Source: Chryseobacterium formosum
Lineage (GTDB): Bacteria > Bacteroidota > Bacteroidia > Flavobacteriales > Weeksellaceae
NCBI RefSeq assembly: GCF_026460885.1
Contig: NZ_JAOVZW010000019.1
Location: 1-64,000 of the forward strand
Direction of reading: 5' to 3'
DNA: 64,000 nucleotides
The notes beneath the pieces were generated by a model. It made no database searches, was not told the DNA's origin, and worked only from the letters and a program-made list of their open reading frames with translations. The position numbers and the translations under genes were made by a program. Shown here piece after piece: positions 60,846 to 64,000 of the stretch. How positions within the stretch are numbered: the stretch's first letter is position 1; each line of letters opens with the position of its first letter.

Positions 60846-60874
60846 CAAAAAACCTTCCGTTTCGGGAAGATTTC
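60846..60874 (-). terminator. Terminator of the SusD-like gene
   Basis: On the minus strand ATCTTCC and GGAAGGTT form a stem around CGAAAC, followed by a T run, about 40 bp beyond the SusD stop codon. Confidence 0.7.
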
Positions 60875-60913
60875 TTGAGATTTGAAAATATAAGTTTAAA
60901 ATAGGTTTAAATT

Positions 60914-62452
60914 CTAAGGATTTTGGTCATAACCAGCAATCTGAATCTGAGATAAAGGAACTTGGTATAAATAATCGTTGGTTGTAATTGTAAAGTTATA
61001 GTTTAAAGCCGCTGCAGCCTGATTGATGACAGCAACTCCTGTATTCCAACGTACTAAATCATGCCAATAAATACCTTCTCCTGCAAACTCTACTCTTCTT
61101 TCTTTACGAAGTGCCGTCGTGAAATCTGCTGCAGAAATTGATGCAGGAACGGCAGAAAGACCTGCTCTCTGACGAATTCTATTCAAATAAGGAACAGCTG
61201 TACTTGTACTTCCCTGAGTATTTAAAACTTCAGCATACATCAAAAGAACATCTTCATAACGGATAATCGGGAAATTAATTGGCCAATCATAACGGTTGGT
61301 AATAACTTTTCCAGGCTCACGGAATTTAATAAAATAATTTGCATTATCTACCAATCCATTCTGAGCGATAAACTGAGTTTTAACAGTTACTGCTTTTCTT
61401 AAATCTCCAGGTTCGTACGCATTTACTAATGATTGAGAAACCCCCAATTCACCTGAACTGTACAAACTACTTTGCGCATTATATAAAGGATCTGTAGTTC
61501 CAAAATTCGGTGAAACATAACTTGGCAAATAAGAACCTTGTGACAAACCTCCGCTTATATGTTGGATTTCGAAGATGTGATACTTATTATCATTGGCACT
61601 TTTAAACAAATCTGCATAATTTGGTGACCAGGTAACAAACTGACCTTCCCCCTGAATGACAGCAAATAAATGATCTTTTGCTTTCGCTACATAAGAGCTG
61701 TTATTTAAAGGATAACCTGATCCTGTAAGATAAATTCTACCTAACATTGCATGAGCTGCAGACTTGGTAATTCTTCCTTTATTTGCTGCATCATGTATAT
61801 TTTTCAATCCTGCTACGGAAGCCTCAAGTTCTGAAGTAACGAAATTATAAAGTGTTGCTAAATCTGTTCTTGGTATTGCAGCCGCTTCTGTAGGACTCAC
61901 CGGTTTTTCGATTAAAGGAACTTTCCCGAAAGAACGCATTAATTCAAAATAAGCATAAGCTCTTAAGAAACGGGTTTCAGAACGGTATTGTTCTTTAGTT
62001 GCTTCGCTTGCAAAAGGAACATTATCAATTCTCGCTAAAATATTATTGGCATACGTGATCATTTGATAGGCATCTTCCCACAGAATTTCCATTTCTTCCG
62101 TTGTAGAATTATCCTGAAAACGGTTGATTGCGTAATAATCTCTGTTTCCGTTTTGTGAAAGTGCGGTATAATTATTAGAACGAACTTCCGATGCCAATAA
62201 GTAAAAATTTACATCATAACCCCCTCTCGAAGAAGAATTAATCATCGCTGAATACACTCCCGATAAAGCCTGCTGAATCTGTAATTCTGTAGTGTAAAAA
62301 GAAGTTTGCGTAATATTATTTTCAGGTTCAAGCATCAAATCTTCTCGGCTACAATTTATTGTTCCCAATGTTAATGCTCCAAAAATTAATACTTTCCCTA
62401 AATTTCTCATATTAAATTGTAATCTGTATTTATTTATTGTCGTTGTTTTCAT
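60914..62452 (-). CDS. SusD/RagB-family outer-membrane nutrient-binding lipoprotein
   Basis: A 512-residue SusD-like protein. Starting at 62452 adds 14 residues to a lipoprotein signal MRNLGKVLIFGALTLGTINC; a start at 62410 is equally plausible. Family features: LEPENNITQTSFYTTELQIQ, a helical TPR scaffold with RSETRFLRAYAYFELMRSFG, FPIIRYEDVLLMYAEVLN and the C-terminal RRVEFAGEGIYWHDLVRW. SusD proteins form the lid of a SusC transporter and capture glycans or peptides (established). It lies 10 bp after the SusC gene; no glycoside hydrolase is seen, so the substrate is unknown. Confidence 0.95.
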   Translation of the reverse strand: MKTTTINKYRLQFNMRNLGKVLIFGALTLGTINCSREDLMLEPENNITQTSFYTTELQIQQALSGVYSAMINSSSRGGYDVNFYLLASEVRSNNYTALSQNGNRDYYAINRFQDNSTTEEMEILWEDAYQMITYANNILARIDNVPFASEATKEQYRSETRFLRAYAYFELMRSFGKVPLIEKPVSPTEAAAIPRTDLATLYNFVTSELEASVAGLKNIHDAANKGRITKSAAHAMLGRIYLTGSGYPLNNSSYVAKAKDHLFAVIQGEGQFVTWSPNYADLFKSANDNKYHIFEIQHISGGLSQGSYLPSYVSPNFGTTDPLYNAQSSLYSSGELGVSQSLVNAYEPGDLRKAVTVKTQFIAQNGLVDNANYFIKFREPGKVITNRYDWPINFPIIRYEDVLLMYAEVLNTQGSTSTAVPYLNRIRQRAGLSAVPASISAADFTTALRKERRVEFAGEGIYWHDLVRWNTGVAVINQAAAALNYNFTITTNDYLYQVPLSQIQIAGYDQNP

Positions 62453-62462
62453 TGTTAAAATT

Positions 62463-64000
62463 TTAGAAATTAAAGTTTAAGCCCATCATATAGACTTTTG
62501 CATTAGGATATGCTCCGTAATCGGTACCGTCTGATTGTACAGATTCTGGGTTGTAACCACCGTAATAATTATCTTTTCTCCAAACATTTTCTAAACTCAC
62601 ATAGAGTCTAAGGTTAGAAACTTTTAATTTGCTTACCAATTCTTGTGGGAAATTATATCCTAAAGTCACATTTTTAAGCTGAATATAACTGGCATCATAT
62701 AACCATCTTGTATCTAAAAGACCGCCTGTAGTACCATCTAACCTTGGAGTTTTACCGTCTCCCGGATCTTCATCAGAACGCCAACGGTTTGCCCAATTCC
62801 CCATTACGTTGGTTGTGGTTCCCATTCCCGGACGATCGATTGCACGACCTAATAAAGCGTAGCTATAACCTCCTTTCTGACCTTGAAAAAATACAGAAAG
62901 ATCAAATCCTTTATATGAAAATGTGTTGGTGAATCCCCAATAATAATCCGGAGTTGGACTTCCAATGATGTGACGGTCATTGTCATCAATTTTACCATCT
63001 CCGTTAGAATCTCTATACTTTACGTCTCCAGCAATTGCACCTGTTGTTTTTGCAACACCTGCATTGTTGATATCTGCTGTTGAAAGAATTCCTATCGCTT
63101 CATACAGATAAAAAGAGTTCAGCTCTTCACCTACCTGTATAATATTCGTTAAATTGCTGAAACCTGTATAAATAGGCTTGTTGTTATTCCCTAATTTCAA
63201 TACCTTATTGTTATTGAATGCAATGTTAGCTGAGGTATTCCATTTGAATTGCCCTGTTAAGTTTTTGGTGCTTAATTCAAATTCTAAACCTTTATTTTCC
63301 ACAGAACCAACATTTCTCCACGCTGTTGTATAACCTGTTGCTGAAGCGATAGGCTCCTGAAGAAGAAGGTCGTTTGTTTTTTTGATATAATAATCTGCTG
63401 AGAAATCAATTCTGTTGAATAGTCCCAATTCAAAACCAAAATCTGAAGACTGTGTTTTCTCCCATGTCAATTCATCACTTTTAATACTATTCGGTACTAA
63501 ACCATTCGATAAAGCACCTCCGAAAGAGTAGTTTCCTCCTGCCAAAGTTCCAAAATGTCTGTATTCACCAATAGCATTATTTCCGTTTTCTCCCCAACTG
63601 TATCTCAGTTTTAGGTTACTCAACCAAGATCTATCCTTTAAAAAATTTTCTTTATCTATTTTCCATGCTCCACCAAATGCTGCGAAATCTCCATAAAGAT
63701 TATTCCATGAAAATCTGGAAGAACCATCTCTACGAATACTTGCAAATAGCATATATTTCTTTTGATAGTCATAGTTTACACGACCAAATAATGAAGTCAG
63801 CATCCATTCTGAAGCAGTATATTCCGAATTTAATACAGAAGCCGATTGCGTAAAGTTGAAAGTTTTCAAATCATCATTCGCAAAACCTTTGTTACGGTTG
63901 TATTGCCCGGTCGTTCTGTAATTTTCAGCACTATATCCTGCAAGAGCGGTAATTGTGTGAGATCCGAAAGTCTTTTTATAATTTAATAAAGCTTCTCCTA
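62463..64000 (-). CDS. SusC/RagA-family TonB-dependent outer-membrane transporter (partial)
   Basis: The C-terminal about 512 codons of a SusC-like transporter; the frame stays open to base 64000, so the start, plug and carboxypeptidase-like N-terminal domains are off the window. Barrel motifs: FGSHTITALAGYSAENYRTT, ASIRRDGSSRFSWNNLYGDF, LKLRYSWGENGNNAIGEYR, DVKYRDSNGDGKIDDNDRHI and the final KVYMMGLNFNF ending in Phe, as needed for Bam insertion. It is the first gene of the pair with SusD and imports a ligand delivered by SusD, powered by TonB (established). Confidence 0.95.
   Translation of the reverse strand, partial: GEALLNYKKTFGSHTITALAGYSAENYRTTGQYNRNKGFANDDLKTFNFTQSASVLNSEYTASEWMLTSLFGRVNYDYQKKYMLFASIRRDGSSRFSWNNLYGDFAAFGGAWKIDKENFLKDRSWLSNLKLRYSWGENGNNAIGEYRHFGTLAGGNYSFGGALSNGLVPNSIKSDELTWEKTQSSDFGFELGLFNRIDFSADYYIKKTNDLLLQEPIASATGYTTAWRNVGSVENKGLEFELSTKNLTGQFKWNTSANIAFNNNKVLKLGNNNKPIYTGFSNLTNIIQVGEELNSFYLYEAIGILSTADINNAGVAKTTGAIAGDVKYRDSNGDGKIDDNDRHIIGSPTPDYYWGFTNTFSYKGFDLSVFFQGQKGGYSYALLGRAIDRPGMGTTTNVMGNWANRWRSDEDPGDGKTPRLDGTTGGLLDTRWLYDASYIQLKNVTLGYNFPQELVSKLKVSNLRLYVSLENVWRKDNYYGGYNPESVQSDGTDYGAYPNAKVYMMGLNFNF

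Overview
The window looks like a chromosomal segment of a flavobacterium of the Chryseobacterium/Weeksellaceae type. It is AT-rich. It encodes a GldD-like gliding lipoprotein, a SusC/SusD pair, tandem M13 peptidases, T6SS subtype iii sheath proteins and an AlgR/LytTR-type two-component system. Several promoters carry the Bacteroidota -7 element TAnnTTTG. The genus is inferred from protein style, not from a marker gene; no rRNA or tRNA gene was seen.

Layout. (1) 1-8.6 kb: one end of an extracellular contractile injection system (eCIS). A DUF4255 cap protein, two tail sheaths and a tail tube run leftwards out of the window. A small Cys-rich protein, a CIS tape-measure-type protein and an SGNH hydrolase run rightwards. 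(2) 8.8-16.8 kb: accessory DNA with a CrtA-like monooxygenase and its partner, a TPR/AraC regulator broken by three frameshifts, small secreted proteins (one interrupted by an amber codon) and two HTH proteins. (3) 16.8-29.3 kb: mainly housekeeping genes (L,D-transpeptidase, QueG, rhodanese, HD hydrolase, nitronate monooxygenase-like enzyme, SurA-like isomerase, PfkB kinase, GldD, MutY), then an isolated tssB-tssC sheath pair of T6SSiii. (4) 29.3-35.2 kb: two M13 metallopeptidases and CinA. (5) 35.3-46.4 kb: a LytTR response regulator and TPR histidine kinase, facing a divergent envelope gene block (membrane protein, two SIMPL proteins, DUF4139 protein, VWA protein). (6) 46.4-64 kb: FAD oxidoreductase, MFS/AraC pair, LipA, ECF-like sigma factor, TyrS, lipoproteins, a retropepsin/PDZ protein, a second L,D-transpeptidase and a SusD/SusC locus cut by the window edge.

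The most notable system is the two-component locus at 36.8-44.8 kb. Four promoters in front of the block each carry a nearly identical pair of direct repeats, TTCACCAAGT-N11-TTCACCAAGT, with an exact 21-bp period. Each lies 27-28 bp upstream of a TAAGTTTG/TAATTTTA -7 element. This is the layout expected for a LytTR activator, so the block reads as a local regulon of the kinase/regulator pair, apparently undescribed.

A second theme is contractile machinery of two lineages in one window: an eCIS whose two sheaths carry unrelated helical insertions at different sites, and a T6SSiii sheath pair with no other T6SS gene nearby. Intergenic spaces hold at least four families of dispersed hairpin repeats and many bidirectional terminators.
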